From the NCBI GenBank assembly GCA_029550925.1, contig JAKPGL010000111.1, positions 1-64,000 on the forward strand: DNA of 64,000 bases. Direction: 5' to 3'. The DNA comes from Planctomycetota bacterium (GTDB lineage Bacteria > Planctomycetota > Planctomycetia > Pirellulales > Thermoguttaceae). Both the position numbers and the translations under genes were made by a program. Shown here piece by piece: positions 7,536-16,473 of this stretch. Below the pieces are notes generated by a model that did not search any database, was not told the origin of the DNA, and saw only the letters and a list, made by a program, of their open reading frames with translations. The number at the start of each line of letters is the position of its first letter. The stretch's first letter is position 1.

Positions 7536-9638
7536 TTACTCCTCTTCCTCTTCTTCTTTGCGTTGGGCTTTTTCGATGATTTCCTTGGCCAGGTTGGAGG
7601 GAACCACGTCGTACCGACAAAACTCCATCGTATAGCTGCCCTGGCCGCCGGTGATGCTCGAAAGGCTTCGGGCGTAGGTGCTCACCTCGGCCAAGGGGGC
7701 TTCGGCGATGATTGTCTGATAGTCGCCTCCGGCCGAATCCATGCCCAGGACCCGGCCGCGTCGGCTGGCAATATCGCTATTGATATCGCCGACGTTTTTT
7801 TGCGGTACAGTGATTTCCATACGCACGATCGGCTCCAACAGCGACGGCTTGGCTTCCAAAAACACCTTCTTGAAAGCCATCGAAGCTGCGGTCTTGAAAG
7901 CCTGCTCCGAACTATCCACCGGATGGTGTTTCCCGAAGAACACCTCCACACACACATCCTGCACCTGATAGCCGGCCAAAACGCCTTTGCTCATGCGTTC
8001 TCGAAAACCTTTTTCCACGGCCGGCATGAAGTTGCCCGGAATGGAAGCTCCGACAATCGAGTCGATCCACAAGAAGTTCCAATCGGGATCGTAATGGATT
8101 TCTTTCAACTCGGGGAAGCGATCTTTCGTGGCGAACTGTTCGATATTCGTGCCCGGAGGCAGCGGGCACATGCGGATATGGACTTCGCCGAATTGGCCGC
8201 GCCCGCCTGTCTGTTTTTTGTGCCGATACATCCCCTCGGCGCTGCCCTGGATGGTTTCCCGGTAGGGGATTTTCGGTTCTTTCAGTTCGATTTCCAATTT
8301 GTCGCGGCGTTTGAGGCGTTCGCGGACGATCTGCAGATGTAGTTCGCTCATGCCGTAGATGACCAGTTCCTTGGTTTGAGGGTCCCATTCCCGGCGGAAG
8401 GTGGGGTCTTCCATGCAGATTTTACCCAGAGCGCCGGTGATTTTCGTTTCGTCGCCGCCGGCCTTGGGCGAGGCGGCCATGCCGACCATCGGCGCAGGAA
8501 ACGTAATCGGCGGCAGGGCCGCTTCCCCTAGAGAACTGCCGGTCTGGAGCTCTTCGACCTTGATGACCGCCGCAATGCCGCCAGGCCCAATCTCGTCGAT
8601 CGGCTCGCTCTCCGAAGCCTGCATGTGGAGCAGTTGGCCCAACTTGACCGGCTTCCGCTCGCCCACCACCGGGACCGCACTTTCCTTTTTCAACGTACCG
8701 GAATACACCCGGATGAAACTAATTTTTTGCACAAACGGATCGACGCGGGTCTTGAACACCTGCGCTACCAGCGGGCCGGCCGGATCGGGCGTAATCTCTA
8801 CTTCCGCGCCGTCGGCCTTTTTGCCAGTCCGGCGAATCGCCGTCGGCGGCGCCGCACACAAGGCCAACGCCTCCAGCAATTCCGGCATCCCGACGCCTGT
8901 CTTGGCCGACACGCACACCATCGGAATCAACGCCCCAGAGGCCGTCGCCTGGACAATCAACCGGGCAATTTCTTCCTCGGTGGGTTCCTGGCCCTCGAAA
9001 TACCGTTCCAAGACCTCTTCGTCCGTCTCGATGATCGACTCCAGAAGCGGAGTGTGGATCGAGGCCGGGTCGATCACCGCCCCTTTAGTCTCCGACGGGG
9101 GTTTCAACGTGCTTACCACCCCCCGAAAATCGGATCCCAACCCCACCGGCACATTCAACAGCACACATGCCTGTCCGAACATCTCTCGAATGCTGTGGAT
9201 CAGCTTGTCAAAAAAGATGTTTTCGCCGTCCATTTTCGAGAGGATGATCATCCGCCCCAGCCCCGCTTTGCCAGCCTCGGCAAAGACCCGTCGGGTATTG
9301 ACCTCGATGCCCGCCTGGGCGTTGATGACGATCGCAGCGGTTTCCATCCCCCGCATGACGCCGATCGTCTGGCCGATAAAATCGGGGTACCCGGGAGTGT
9401 CGGCCGCATGGAAATGTTTGCCGCCATAGTCAAAATGCACCAGTTTGGCTTCGATCGTATATTGATGAGCCTTTTCCTCTTCCTCGAAATCGCAGATGCT
9501 GGTCCGATCCTCGACGCTGGCCGGTCGGCTGACCGCTCCGGTCATGTTGAGCAGTTTGTCAACGAGCGTCGTCTTTCCCGAAGAGCCGTGCCCACAAAAC
9601 ACCACATTCCGAATTTGGTCCACGTCGTACTTGGCCAT
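7536..9638 (-). CDS. Elongation factor G-like translational GTPase
   Basis: The 700-aa product has the full EF-G architecture: GTPase domain, beta-barrel domain II, and C-terminal domains including RGRVLGMDSAGGDYQTI and the terminal LSSITGGQGSYTMEF. The P-loop is GHGSSGKTT (16-24), the G3 motif DTPGYPDF, and the G4 motif SKMD instead of the usual NKMD. GHGSSGKT and the altered G4 mark it as the EF-G-like subgroup rather than the main fusA translocase, which normally sits in the str operon. The subgroup's role is unsettled (specialised translocation, recycling or stress). It ends in a Glu/Lys tail (KAQRKEEEEEE). No str-operon neighbours are seen. Confidence 0.88.
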   Translation of the reverse strand: MAKYDVDQIRNVVFCGHGSSGKTTLVDKLLNMTGAVSRPASVEDRTSICDFEEEEKAHQYTIEAKLVHFDYGGKHFHAADTPGYPDFIGQTIGVMRGMETAAIVINAQAGIEVNTRRVFAEAGKAGLGRMIILSKMDGENIFFDKLIHSIREMFGQACVLLNVPVGLGSDFRGVVSTLKPPSETKGAVIDPASIHTPLLESIIETDEEVLERYFEGQEPTEEEIARLIVQATASGALIPMVCVSAKTGVGMPELLEALALCAAPPTAIRRTGKKADGAEVEITPDPAGPLVAQVFKTRVDPFVQKISFIRVYSGTLKKESAVPVVGERKPVKLGQLLHMQASESEPIDEIGPGGIAAVIKVEELQTGSSLGEAALPPITFPAPMVGMAASPKAGGDETKITGALGKICMEDPTFRREWDPQTKELVIYGMSELHLQIVRERLKRRDKLEIELKEPKIPYRETIQGSAEGMYRHKKQTGGRGQFGEVHIRMCPLPPGTNIEQFATKDRFPELKEIHYDPDWNFLWIDSIVGASIPGNFMPAVEKGFRERMSKGVLAGYQVQDVCVEVFFGKHHPVDSSEQAFKTAASMAFKKVFLEAKPSLLEPIVRMEITVPQKNVGDINSDIASRRGRVLGMDSAGGDYQTIIAEAPLAEVSTYARSLSSITGGQGSYTMEFCRYDVVPSNLAKEIIEKAQRKEEEEEE

Positions 9639-9880
9639 GAGAATGTCCTTAGATACCTCTTTTCTATAGTCCTCGATACGTTTTTAAAAGGAGACCACAC
9701 AACTTTTTTATTCGGGAGACCATTCCCTGGGAAACCGTTCAGGCATTCTAACGATGGTTCTGTGTATGTTCTTTCCCATGATTTTAGTAAAGGAAAAAAT
9801 TTCTGGGGAGGGCTTTTGGGGATGGAAAGGGGGTTCCAAGGGTCGATCTGCATCTTTCCGATAAGGGCGAGAACAACCAT

Positions 9881-10609
9881 TTAGGGTGGTAAAATCTCCC
9901 CCGCTGCCTGCATCGCTTCTGGTAACGTGAGGCATTTTTCGTAAAGCGCCCGGCCGATGATACACCCGGCCAATCCGGCGGCTGCCAGTTTTTCGACATC
10001 TTGGGGGCTTTTAATCCCCCCAGAAGCAATGACCGGCAAGGATACCGCCGCCTGCATGGCAGCCATCGCCTCTACATTCGGCCCGGAAAGCATTCCATCG
10101 GTCGCTATGTCCGTATAAACAATCCCCGCCAAAGGCAGGTGAGTAAACTCTTGGGCTAACTGGATCGCCGGTACTCGACTGGTGCGTTGCCAACCAGCCA
10201 CCGCCACCCATCCATCTCGGGCGTCAATGCCTAAGACTAATTTTCCTGGGAATTTCTGGCACATTTGGGAAAACCACTGGGGATTTTCTACGGCTGCTGT
10301 TCCTACCACAAGCCGTTGGATGCCAAGCCCCAAAAGGCGTTCGATCCAGGGTTGGGAGCGAACTCCCCCTCCCAATTGGCAGGGAACATCCGCCACTTGA
10401 AGTATCTTTTGGAGGGCCTCTAGGTTGACCGGTTCTCCTTGGGCCGCCCCGTCCAGATCGACCAAATGAAGGCGCCGGGCGCCCAGGCCCACCCAATGCC
10501 GGGCCATAGAAGCCGGGTCTTCACTATAGACCGTCTCCTGGGAAAAATCCCCTTGCCGAAGCCGAACGCATCGCCCTTGCCGAATGTCAATGGCCGGCCA
10601 AACTTCCAC
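9881..10609 (-). CDS. hisA: Phosphoribosylformimino-AICAR-ribotide isomerase
   Basis: HisA catalyses the Amadori rearrangement of ProFAR to PRFAR in histidine synthesis. The barrel begins WPAIDIRQGRCVRLRQGDF with the catalytic Asp at residue 8; the second Asp lies in YTDIATDGMLSGPN. Phosphate-binding loops GGGVRS and ASGGIKS are present. The GTG at 10609 gives 242 aa, close to the usual length; a TTG further upstream would add 32 residues with no HisA similarity. The gene stands alone: hisF, hisH and others are not adjacent, so the his genes are scattered here. Confidence 0.92.
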   Translation of the reverse strand: MEVWPAIDIRQGRCVRLRQGDFSQETVYSEDPASMARHWVGLGARRLHLVDLDGAAQGEPVNLEALQKILQVADVPCQLGGGVRSQPWIERLLGLGIQRLVVGTAAVENPQWFSQMCQKFPGKLVLGIDARDGWVAVAGWQRTSRVPAIQLAQEFTHLPLAGIVYTDIATDGMLSGPNVEAMAAMQAAVSLPVIASGGIKSPQDVEKLAAAGLAGCIIGRALYEKCLTLPEAMQAAGEILPP

Positions 10610-10896
10610 CCCGTATTCCCCTATTTTCCCGATGACATCTTCACTTGGGCAGAGGCGTCTGAACTCGCTCCCAGCCGTCCTTCCCAAGGCTTGCCTTAAA
10701 CTCAAAAATAAAATAAAAATCCTCCCTTTCCCAGAAAACTACAGGAAAAGAAGGCTTCCCTCGATAGAAAATTACCAATATGCCATAAATAGCTTCCATG
10801 ATCAACCCCCCAGGGAAACCGCCAATTTTTGCACCCCACCCCAAAACTGGGGATAAATGAACCTGGGAAACCTTTTAGAAAGGGCGACTATCCTTC

Positions 10897-11757
10897 ATGA
10901 GCGATTCCGAATCTGAAGGCTCGGGACAATCCGCGCCGGTTTATCAAGGTCTGCTCTTGCTAGGCCCGACCGGATCGGGGAAAACCCCGTTGGGTGAGCT
11001 GCTAGCCCAGCAGGGGGTATGGGGCCGACGGTGCGTGCATTTTGATTTTGGCGCCCAATTACGTCGGATTGCTTCGGGATCGACCTGTGGGACGGTGCTG
11101 AGTCCTCCGCCCGTTAAGCGGGAATCTTCTGCCGGGGACCTTGGAGACTCCTCCGACATCGGGAGAAGTCCAGAGAGCCAACAGGAGGAGGGGGGGCCGT
11201 TTTCCTACTTTACGCCCCAAGAGCGAGAGTTCGTTCAGCAGGTGCTTCAACGGGGGGCCTTGTTGGAAGATGCGCATTTTCCCTTGGCCTTGAAGATTCT
11301 AAAATGGTTTTTGGTTGTGGAGGGCGTGGAGACGCCGGACGTTCTGCACCAAACCGCCCTTCCACTTACCCGAAGCACAACAGGTTCCAGCGGTGAACGT
11401 TGGATCGTGCTCAATGGGCTGCCTCGCCATGTGGGCCAGGCCGAGGCGTTGAGACCTTGGATTGATGTGCAAGCGGTAATCCATTTGGAGTGCCCGGCGG
11501 AGGTAGTGCTGGAGCGGATTCGTACTAATGTAGGCGGCGATCGGCAAGGGCGAACCGACGATGCGGTTGCCTCTGTCCAGGCGAAATTGGCCATTTATAC
11601 GGCCCGAACCCAACCGCTCATCGACTATTACCAGGGCCGGGGTGTACCAATCGTCCGGCTCCCTGTTACCGCCGTCATGACGCCGGGTGAAGCATGGGCG
11701 CAACTTCAGAGAAAAAATCCTTGGACAAACCAAAAGTACTCAAACCGACCTCTATAA
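10897..11757 (+). CDS. Adenylate-kinase-like nucleoside monophosphate kinase
   Basis: The 286-aa protein has a P-loop GPTGSGKT at residues 23-30 and a C-terminal half typical of adenylate-kinase relatives: VIHLECPAEVVLERI, then RTDDAVASVQAKLAIY and TQPLIDYYQGRGV. The substrate cannot be read from sequence; the NMP-binding part is long and Ser/Pro-rich (about 70-110), unlike standard Adk. A Pro follows the P-loop Thr (GKTPLGELL), which is unusual. It is followed 13 bases later by a small unknown gene on the same strand, so the two are probably co-transcribed. Confidence 0.72.
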   Translation: MSDSESEGSGQSAPVYQGLLLLGPTGSGKTPLGELLAQQGVWGRRCVHFDFGAQLRRIASGSTCGTVLSPPPVKRESSAGDLGDSSDIGRSPESQQEEGGPFSYFTPQEREFVQQVLQRGALLEDAHFPLALKILKWFLVVEGVETPDVLHQTALPLTRSTTGSSGERWIVLNGLPRHVGQAEALRPWIDVQAVIHLECPAEVVLERIRTNVGGDRQGRTDDAVASVQAKLAIYTARTQPLIDYYQGRGVPIVRLPVTAVMTPGEAWAQLQRKNPWTNQKYSNRPL

Positions 11758-11770
11758 ATTAGTTCCTACG

Positions 11771-12298
11771 ATGGTGCATCCTGATCAGCCGATAAAAAAA
11801 ACGTCCAAAACCGAATCAGAGTCTTCTGCTCCGCTGTTGCAGAACGCCCAGAAAACGCCTAGTGCTCCACGAATCATCCTTTGTGAGCAAAGCGGCGTTT
11901 GGGCGGCGGCCATGCTACGGGCCGAACCGAACATCCGGAAATACTGGAAGCGATTTTTTGGTTGGTCGGCAGCATGGGAGGTGTTTCAGGCCAGACCGGG
12001 CAGTTTCCTGGTCGTCGAACTTTGGCCGAATAATCTCCCAGAGATTTTGGACACGCTGCGATGGATCGATCGCTTCGCCCCAGAAAGCCGATTAGCGGTA
12101 GTGGCCGATCGACGTTGGGCTGAGTCAGAATGGTTTTTTCGGCAGGCAGGCGTGGTGCATTTTACCACCTCGCCCCGGCAGGTTAGGCCTTTGGTCGAGA
12201 TGGCCCTTCGGCATCTGAAACGCCATTGGCGACCAGCTCAGAGCCTGGCCGAACGCATTTGGCGCCGTTTGCCCTGGCCCAAAGCCGCTACCAAATAG
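11771..12298 (+). CDS. Unknown protein, receiver-like alpha/beta fold
   Basis: This 175-aa product is not recognised. From about residue 35 (RIILCEQSGVWAA) it alternates strand and helix, with GSFLVVELWPNN, RLAVVADRRWAES and a final long helix rich in Arg/Trp, which recalls a CheY-like receiver without the phospho-acceptor Asp. That is an inference from pattern only. The start is taken as the ATG at 11771, 13 bases after the kinase stop; the same frame is open from 11687, overlapping the kinase, so the true start is uncertain. Co-transcription with the kinase is likely. Confidence 0.5.
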   Translation: MVHPDQPIKKTSKTESESSAPLLQNAQKTPSAPRIILCEQSGVWAAAMLRAEPNIRKYWKRFFGWSAAWEVFQARPGSFLVVELWPNNLPEILDTLRWIDRFAPESRLAVVADRRWAESEWFFRQAGVVHFTTSPRQVRPLVEMALRHLKRHWRPAQSLAERIWRRLPWPKAATK

Positions 12299-12340
12299 AC
12301 CCCCCTAGCTTCACCCCGGGTCTTCCTTGTCTAACAAGAT

Positions 12341-12883
12341 TTAGGGGACCACCGCGCGAAAACGAACCGGACCATAAGGATTCGGATGCTGCTCCACCGA
12401 GGTGTTGGTACCGGTCCATCGCAAAGTAATATCTGCGGTAGTGGTAAATACTTCTTTTTGCTGCTCAGGGGGCGGGGAGTACGATACATGGTTGATATTA
12501 TAATAAGCTGTTCCTCCGGGCGGGACATCGACCTGAAACCAGCAAGTTTTGGTGTCGTCATCCGATTGGAGATACGTAACCTGCCACCAGTAGCCATCCT
12601 GTCCGCCTGGGCCGCCGTAATAACCGAGAAAACAAAAGCGGATCTGCCCCAGATTGGTGCATTCGTTGGGATGTAACAATATCGGAGGCTCGTTCGGGCA
12701 TTGGACGCAGTCCCAAAGATTGACCTCTTCGATGGCATCGCTTAGTTGGCCGTATTCTGTCACCAGGGTATTTCGCAGCAGCCAGGCCCCGGCCACGAGG
12801 CTCAGGCCGAAAATAATGGCCAACAGAATCCATTCCACAGTAATCATTCCTCTGCGTCGCTGGGCGTTAATGCAGCGGTTCAT
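12341..12883 (-). CDS. Prepilin-like protein with a Cys-containing ectodomain
   Basis: The 180-aa protein starts MNRCINAQRRRG followed by MITVEWILLAIIFG, a prepilin-type signal in which cleavage after Gly12 would leave Glu at +5 ahead of one hydrophobic helix. This arrangement is seen in Flp/Tad pilins and pseudopilins. The ectodomain (about 40-180) contains several Cys (WDCVQCPNE, CTNLGQIRFC, CWFQ) and looks beta-rich. The precise class is unclear, and no prepilin peptidase is near. It is monocistronic and converges with the gene ending at 12298. Confidence 0.6.
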   Translation of the reverse strand: MNRCINAQRRRGMITVEWILLAIIFGLSLVAGAWLLRNTLVTEYGQLSDAIEEVNLWDCVQCPNEPPILLHPNECTNLGQIRFCFLGYYGGPGGQDGYWWQVTYLQSDDDTKTCWFQVDVPPGGTAYYNINHVSYSPPPEQQKEVFTTTADITLRWTGTNTSVEQHPNPYGPVRFRAVVP

Positions 12884-13567
12884 TGCGGTTTTTTCATAAA
12901 AAGAACAAAAGGAGTTGGTTTCGGCCTGGATAGAGACCGATGGGACAATCTTGATAAAATCTCTTCCCTTTTACCCAATTCCTAGAAAAAGAAACTCCTC
13001 CAGGCGGTTTCAGGATCGCTTCTTGCGAGAAAGACCAGCGTCCTCCCAAGTTTTTGGAACACTCTCCTGGGAGTTTAGGGGCGAAGATACTTCCCTTGGG
13101 AAAGGTCTGTCAAAGGAAAATCCTTGCATATTGCGTGCCGGGGCAAGAGGATCCGAAGGAGTTTGGGCATTTTTTCCTGGAAAAAGCCAATAAGACGATC
13201 AAAAACCCACTCACGCCAAAGGTCGGGGGAGACCAATTTTTCCCTAGAAAAGAGGTACTTTCCGATCAGGGAAATTTCTGGTTTAGGAAAAGGATGTTTG
13301 AAAAACGAAACGTTTTCCGGGACTTTTGTTTCCAAATCCATACACTCGCCGAACCGATGGGGCGGCTTCGGTGGAGGGAATGGCGGCGGCTTACTAGCGC
13401 CCGGGCCTCTTTATTTTTTAGCCTCCAACCACTATCCTGAACTCCTCGGAGTGGATCGAAAACGGTTGAATTCCTAATAAGCCCGGAGGCGCCCTCGCCA
13501 AAAGGTTTCCTTCTCTGGAACCGCCGATGTTGGGCTATGGTTTCCGCTTGGAGGACTAGGTGCTTCG
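12884..13567. other. 684-bp gap without a convincing gene
   Basis: Overlapping open frames on both strands have no ribosome sites and low-complexity translations, so none is called. Small hairpins are visible, for example TTCCC-TT-GGGAA near 13092. No clear promoter or RNA family was recognised. Confidence 0.5.
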
Positions 13568-14650
13568 ATGAACAGCAAACCGATTACCGAAACCGATGTA
13601 CTAGAAACGTTGCAGGATTTTTTAGACCCGGAACTTGGCCGAAGCATTGTGAAGCTAGGGCAGGTACAGCAGGTGCGGGCCGACGGCGGTCGGCTTTCGG
13701 TGGTGGTTGGACTACCGACCTTTGCCGCCCCGGTTTGGGAAGAGTTGCGATCGGCCTTGGTGGAAAAACTTCGGACGGCCTTTCCGCACCTGGAGCAGGT
13801 GGAGGTGGTTTTGACGCCTTGGGCCCGTCCGCCGGAGCGGCAGGGAGTGGTGGGGCTATCGGCCAAGAGTGTGGCGGCGGTCGGATCGGGCAAAGGCGGC
13901 GTAGGTAAAAGCACCGTAGCCGCCCTGTTGGCCCAAGGACTTGCCAGGGCCGGTGCTCAGGTCGGCCTTTTGGACGCCGATGTCTATGGGCCGAGTATTC
14001 CTCATCTTTTAGGCGTCCACGAACAGCCCACGGTGGTCAACGACCGGCTCCAACCGGTGCGGGTGGACGGTTTGGCGGTGATGTCGATCGGCTTTTTTGT
14101 GCCGCCGGGCGAGGCAGTGCTGTGGCGGGGACCGATGCTCCATAACGCCATCAGCCAATTCCTTCGGGACACCGATTGGGGCGATCTGGATTATCTGATC
14201 ATTGATCTGCCGCCGGGGACCGGCGATGTGGCCCTGAGTCTCTCGCAACTGTTACCTCTGACCGAGGCGGTGGTCGTCTGCACGCCGCAGGATGTGGCCC
14301 TGCTCGACGCCGCCAAAGCCATCACCATGTTCCGAAAACTCCAGATCGAAATCCTGGGCATGGTGGAGAATATGAGCTATTTTATCTGTCCGGGGTGCGG
14401 GATGCGGCACGAGATTTTCGGTTGCGGCGGGGCCAGACGCCGGGCGGCAGAGCTGAACGTGCCTTTTCTGGGCGAAATTCCGCTGAATGTGGGGCTTCGG
14501 ACGCAGTGCGACGAAGGTCGGCTTGCCGCCGTCTGGCAAGATACCGCTTTGACAGGTTTTCTGGAGACGATCTGTCGGCGGTTGGTTCACAGCGCCATTC
14601 AAGTCCGCCGGCAAAAGGCCCACCAGGTGAACCTACCGGTGCTGGAATGA
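13568..14650 (+). CDS. mrp: Mrp/ApbC-type iron-sulfur carrier ATPase
   Basis: The 360-aa protein combines an N-terminal MIP18/DUF59-like domain (1-95) with a deviant Walker A NTPase of the Mrp/NBP35 family. The P-loop is GSGKGGVGKS at 106-115, followed by LLDADVYGPSIPHLLG and IIDLPPGTGDV, all diagnostic. A CPGC pair in ENMSYFICPGC, near residue 275, is the Fe-S cluster ligand at the dimer interface. The role is to hold and transfer Fe-S clusters to apoproteins. It is a single gene; a GGAGG lies about 13 bases from the ATG. Confidence 0.95.
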   Translation: MNSKPITETDVLETLQDFLDPELGRSIVKLGQVQQVRADGGRLSVVVGLPTFAAPVWEELRSALVEKLRTAFPHLEQVEVVLTPWARPPERQGVVGLSAKSVAAVGSGKGGVGKSTVAALLAQGLARAGAQVGLLDADVYGPSIPHLLGVHEQPTVVNDRLQPVRVDGLAVMSIGFFVPPGEAVLWRGPMLHNAISQFLRDTDWGDLDYLIIDLPPGTGDVALSLSQLLPLTEAVVVCTPQDVALLDAAKAITMFRKLQIEILGMVENMSYFICPGCGMRHEIFGCGGARRRAAELNVPFLGEIPLNVGLRTQCDEGRLAAVWQDTALTGFLETICRRLVHSAIQVRRQKAHQVNLPVLE

Positions 14651-14731
14651 GGCGGTTGACCTCGTCACGGTAGGAACTGGAAGATCGTTCTTGCTCTCGC
14701 AGACCTCAGCGGGTGTTTTGTCTTTGAGGCG

Positions 14732-14773
14732 CAAAAAACAAGCCGCTTGGGAACGTGCCCAAGCGGCTTTTGA
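14732..14773. terminator. Strong hairpin terminator, both strands
   Basis: AGCCGCTTGGG (14741-14751) pairs with CCCAAGCGGCT (14758-14768) across a 6-base loop. Read on the minus strand it is followed by TTGTTTTTTG, which suits termination of the small gene at 14867-14947; read on the plus strand it is followed by TTTTG and could end the mrp transcript. Confidence 0.85.
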
Positions 14774-14783
14774 GAAAACGTTT

Positions 14784-14820
14784 GTGCCGCGTCCGGCCAC
14801 CAACATTTTTGACGCGGCAC
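14784..14820. terminator. Second hairpin, 10-bp stem
   Basis: GTGCCGCGTC (14784-14793) and GACGCGGCAC (14811-14820) form a perfect 10-bp stem around a 17-base loop. It lies between the 26-codon gene and the terminator at 14741 and probably stabilises the 3' end of that short mRNA. Confidence 0.6.
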
Positions 14821-14866
14821 AGTCCCCGGCGGGGAAATTAGAAAACTCCCGCGCCTTTAGGACAAC

Positions 14867-14947
14867 TTACTTCTTTCGGCAGGCTTTCTTCTTGGTGGCC
14901 TTTTTGGCGGTTTTGGTGGTCTTCTTGGCGGCCTTTTTGGTAGCCAT
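14867..14947 (-). CDS. 26-aa Lys/Thr/Ala-rich basic peptide (histone H1-like)
   Basis: An ATG at 14945-14947 on the minus strand is preceded by GGAGG with 6-base spacing. It opens a 26-codon frame, MATKKAAKKTTKTAKK followed by ATKKKACRKK and TAA at 14867. Thirteen of 26 residues are Lys, with Ala/Thr repeats like the tails of histone H1 or bacterial H1-like (Hc1, AlgP) proteins, and one Cys. A strong ribosome site, a long leader with a hairpin and two hairpins downstream argue that it is expressed. Nucleic-acid binding is inferred from composition only. Confidence 0.65.
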   Translation of the reverse strand: MATKKAAKKTTKTAKKATKKKACRKK

Positions 14948-14999
14948 CACACGTCCTCCATTCAAAAAGGTTTCGGGGCGAGTCCCTCCTGGATAGCAG

Positions 15000-15020
15000 T
15001 CACGACCTCCGAGGTCGTGC
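15000..15020. repeat. Perfect palindrome CACGACCTCCGAGGTCGTG
   Basis: A 9-bp stem around one central base lies in the leader of the 26-codon gene, flanked by GCAGT and ACTGC that could extend the structure. It could be a protein site or an RNA hairpin, or one copy of a dispersed palindrome. Confidence 0.5.
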
Positions 15021-15403
15021 GGGAAACTGCGCCCTAGAATTGACCTCCTACCAAGCTGCTGTTTCCCACGTGCTCTTCCCTGAGTCGCTCCTCACTGCTA
15101 CCAAATTAGCACGAAAGAAACGCAGTTGCATAATGTTGTAGCATCCTTTTCAAAAAATGCAACAGGTTTTTTAAGATTTTTAGAAAAATTTTGAAAAATT
15201 TTTGGCGACTCTCTTCTCTTGCCGACATCGCAAACGGAACTGCCGACGCTTCGACGACGGAAAATGTTCTTCCATTCCGTTAGACGGGGTTACAGTCCTG
15301 ACGCTATTTCGACCAAATGGAGCAACCGCTCATTCCTGCAAAGGCAGGGCGTCCGAGTTTCCCCTGTTTTAGCTTTTTTGGTTCCTCCTTGAGCGGGAAC
15401 AAG

Positions 15404-15433
15404 TCTGGATTCCCGCTAGAGTGGGAATGACAC
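15404..15433. repeat. Dispersed REP-like palindrome, copy 1
   Basis: TCTGGATTCCCGC, a short loop, then GTGGGAATGACAC form an imperfect palindrome. The same element recurs at 23113-23141 and, inverted, at 63719-63746. Elements of this sort, whose translation reads SFPRKRESR, are widespread extragenic repeats in bacteria. Confidence 0.75.
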
Positions 15434-15531
15434 ATTATCCTCTTCGGAGAGAAACATGTCGCTGCTTCACTCGGCTGAGTATTACCAGTCCTGAAGAGTT
15501 CCAACTCGAATAGGACCGACAGAAAAAAGCT

Positions 15532-16287
15532 TTACCAACCCGAAGATCGCCCACCGGACGCCTGGAGCGTCATGAAGTTGGCAAAGGCCAAATAGCCGAA
15601 AAGAATCGCCAAAAACCAACTCTTCCACAGCACTAGCGACGCTGCACAAAATGCGCCGGCCACTAGGACCGAAAGGACCAACGATTGCAGAATGCCTTGC
15701 CGGGGGTTGGCCCAAACAAGCAATTCCCGGGCGATCTGTCCGCCATCCAACGGATAAATAGGCAGAAGATTCAAAAAACTCCAGGCGATCAACACCCCGG
15801 TGAGCCAAAGAAGAAACTGATCCAGTATTTCAGAAAACCCCAAGGCAAAAACCGCCGTGAACCCATAAGGCAGACCCCAAAAAAACCGAACCGGATGGCC
15901 CGTCACCCAGACTCCGACAATGATCAGAAAGGCCAGCAGCAGGGAAGCCCCGGGACCGGCCGCACTGATCAGGATTTGCCCGAAGGCGCCGCCGCCCCAA
16001 CCGCTTCCCCGCCAAAAACGGTCGTAGGACGCATACCCGCCCAAGCCATACAGCGTGATCGACGGCCGATACCCAAACAAACGCATCACCACCGCATGGC
16101 CGAGTTCATGGACCAAAATAGCCGTAAACACCGCCAACAGCCAAAGAACCAGGTCTTTCGGCCCCTCGATGAAATTGGCGCCTAAGATCACCGCCACCAA
16201 CCAAAAAAAAGGATGCACCCGGACCGGAATACCCAGCAGACGGAAACAGAGATCGGCCTGAGTACGTTCTGGTTCGCCTAATAGCAT
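15532..16287 (-). CDS. Site-2 protease-type M50 membrane metalloprotease
   Basis: The 251-aa protein has the zinc motif HELGH (60-64) in a membrane helix and the third ligand in LNLLPIYPLDGGQI (Asp181), the hallmarks of M50 intramembrane proteases of the short, SpoIVFB/rseP-like type without CBS or PDZ domains. About six hydrophobic segments are visible. The ATG at 16287 follows GAGGG; an in-frame TTG at 16308 is less likely. The substrate is unknown; relatives cut membrane-bound transcription regulators. It is downstream of the 997-aa protein gene on the same strand with a 186-base gap. Confidence 0.88.
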   Translation of the reverse strand: MLLGEPERTQADLCFRLLGIPVRVHPFFWLVAVILGANFIEGPKDLVLWLLAVFTAILVHELGHAVVMRLFGYRPSITLYGLGGYASYDRFWRGSGWGGGAFGQILISAAGPGASLLLAFLIIVGVWVTGHPVRFFWGLPYGFTAVFALGFSEILDQFLLWLTGVLIAWSFLNLLPIYPLDGGQIARELLVWANPRQGILQSLVLSVLVAGAFCAASLVLWKSWFLAILFGYLAFANFMTLQASGGRSSGW

Positions 16288-16473
16288 GAGGAATTTCCCT
16301 CTGCCCAATACTAAAGTCTTCGCGAGAGCGACTTCATTCGTTTAGGGGTATTATATTCCGGGCGGGGAAAACGGAAGACCCCCTTCTGGAACTTTTGGAA
16401 ATGGATTTCCAGGATCGCGCCATGCCTTAGACGCCCGACGCTTCGGACCGGACTGGCTGGGAAACCTGCTGGT

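Larger units (their letters stand above)
14948..15531. other. 584-bp gap: leader of the basic peptide gene, hairpin and one dispersed repeat
   Basis: From the right it holds the dispersed palindrome at 15404-15433, an AT-rich stretch (about 15120-15210) and a hairpin at 15000-15019. The part next to 14947 is probably the 5' leader of the 26-codon gene on the minus strand. No other gene is seen. Confidence 0.5.

Noticed and set aside
8625-9884. Long plus-strand frames opposite the EF-G-like gene
   Set aside because: Antisense shadows caused by codon bias; the EF-G motifs are on the other strand.
13054-13477. Plus-strand frames of 117-128 codons
   Set aside because: Overlap each other in different frames, low-complexity Lys/Phe/Arg-rich, no ribosome sites.
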